Source: Candidatus Thioglobus sp. (GTDB lineage: Bacteria; Pseudomonadota; Gammaproteobacteria; PS1; Pseudothioglobaceae). Taken from it: a DNA stretch of 42,323 nt. Under the pieces are notes generated by a model. The model was not told where the DNA came from. It saw only the letters and a program-made list of their open reading frames with translations, and ran no database searches. The position numbers and the translations under genes are program-made. This document shows positions 42,197-42,323 of the stretch, piece after piece. The stretch's first letter is position 1. Every line of letters begins with the position of its first letter. The stretch is from the NCBI GenBank assembly GCA_029936515.1, contig JAPYSK010000007.1:1-42323 (forward strand), written 5' to 3'.

Positions 42197-42323
42197 GGTT
42201 TCATACTAAAGGTTTGTTTGAATTCAACTTAGTATACCAACAAGAATCTGTTATTCAATCACAATAAAAAATGTGGTTAATTAAGTTATGGTGTGAAACG
42301 TATTCTACTATTGTTTATAAATT

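Noticed and set aside
1-42323. CRISPR arrays, transposases, integrases, phage or defence islands
   Set aside because: No regularly spaced repeats and no matching protein motifs in the ORFs.

Overview
This AT-rich window is an almost continuous run of about 38 chromosomal genes, mostly housekeeping. Gene content resembles a streamlined marine gammaproteobacterium, possibly SUP05/Thioglobus-like; that placement is inference only. Readable genes include glyS, dtd, a Spx/ArsC-like reductase, a thioredoxin, ruvC, a cation-efflux transporter, dinG, ispB, rlmE, typA, an RND pump, ruvA, leuD, leuC, a class II glutamine amidotransferase/asparagine-synthase-like gene, rnhA, a DUF455 ferritin-like gene, an rluE-like gene, ratA, smpB, an HU gene, a DAO-family oxidoreductase, ndk, rlmN, ispG, a DUF2062 gene, dxs, trhO, an RsmC-like methyltransferase, grxD, a YgjP-like metallopeptidase, purL, a YebC-family gene, nadA, aspS, a DUF502 gene, map and htpX. 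I found no tRNA, rRNA, CRISPR array, transposase, phage module or recognisable defence system. I see no clear new multi-gene system. The most useful leads are: divergent ratA/smpB genes whose start codons overlap in one CATG; an 11-bp tandem repeat inside the probable RND pump promoter; an asparagine-synthase-like enzyme resembling the NAGGN-type amidotransferase but without its partners, together with an AspRS carrying the RRRDHGG motif; a small TM protein gene nested between rlmN and ispG; a 48-aa lipoprotein missing from the ORF track; and a repeat-rich intergenic region at 41.6-41.8 kb.
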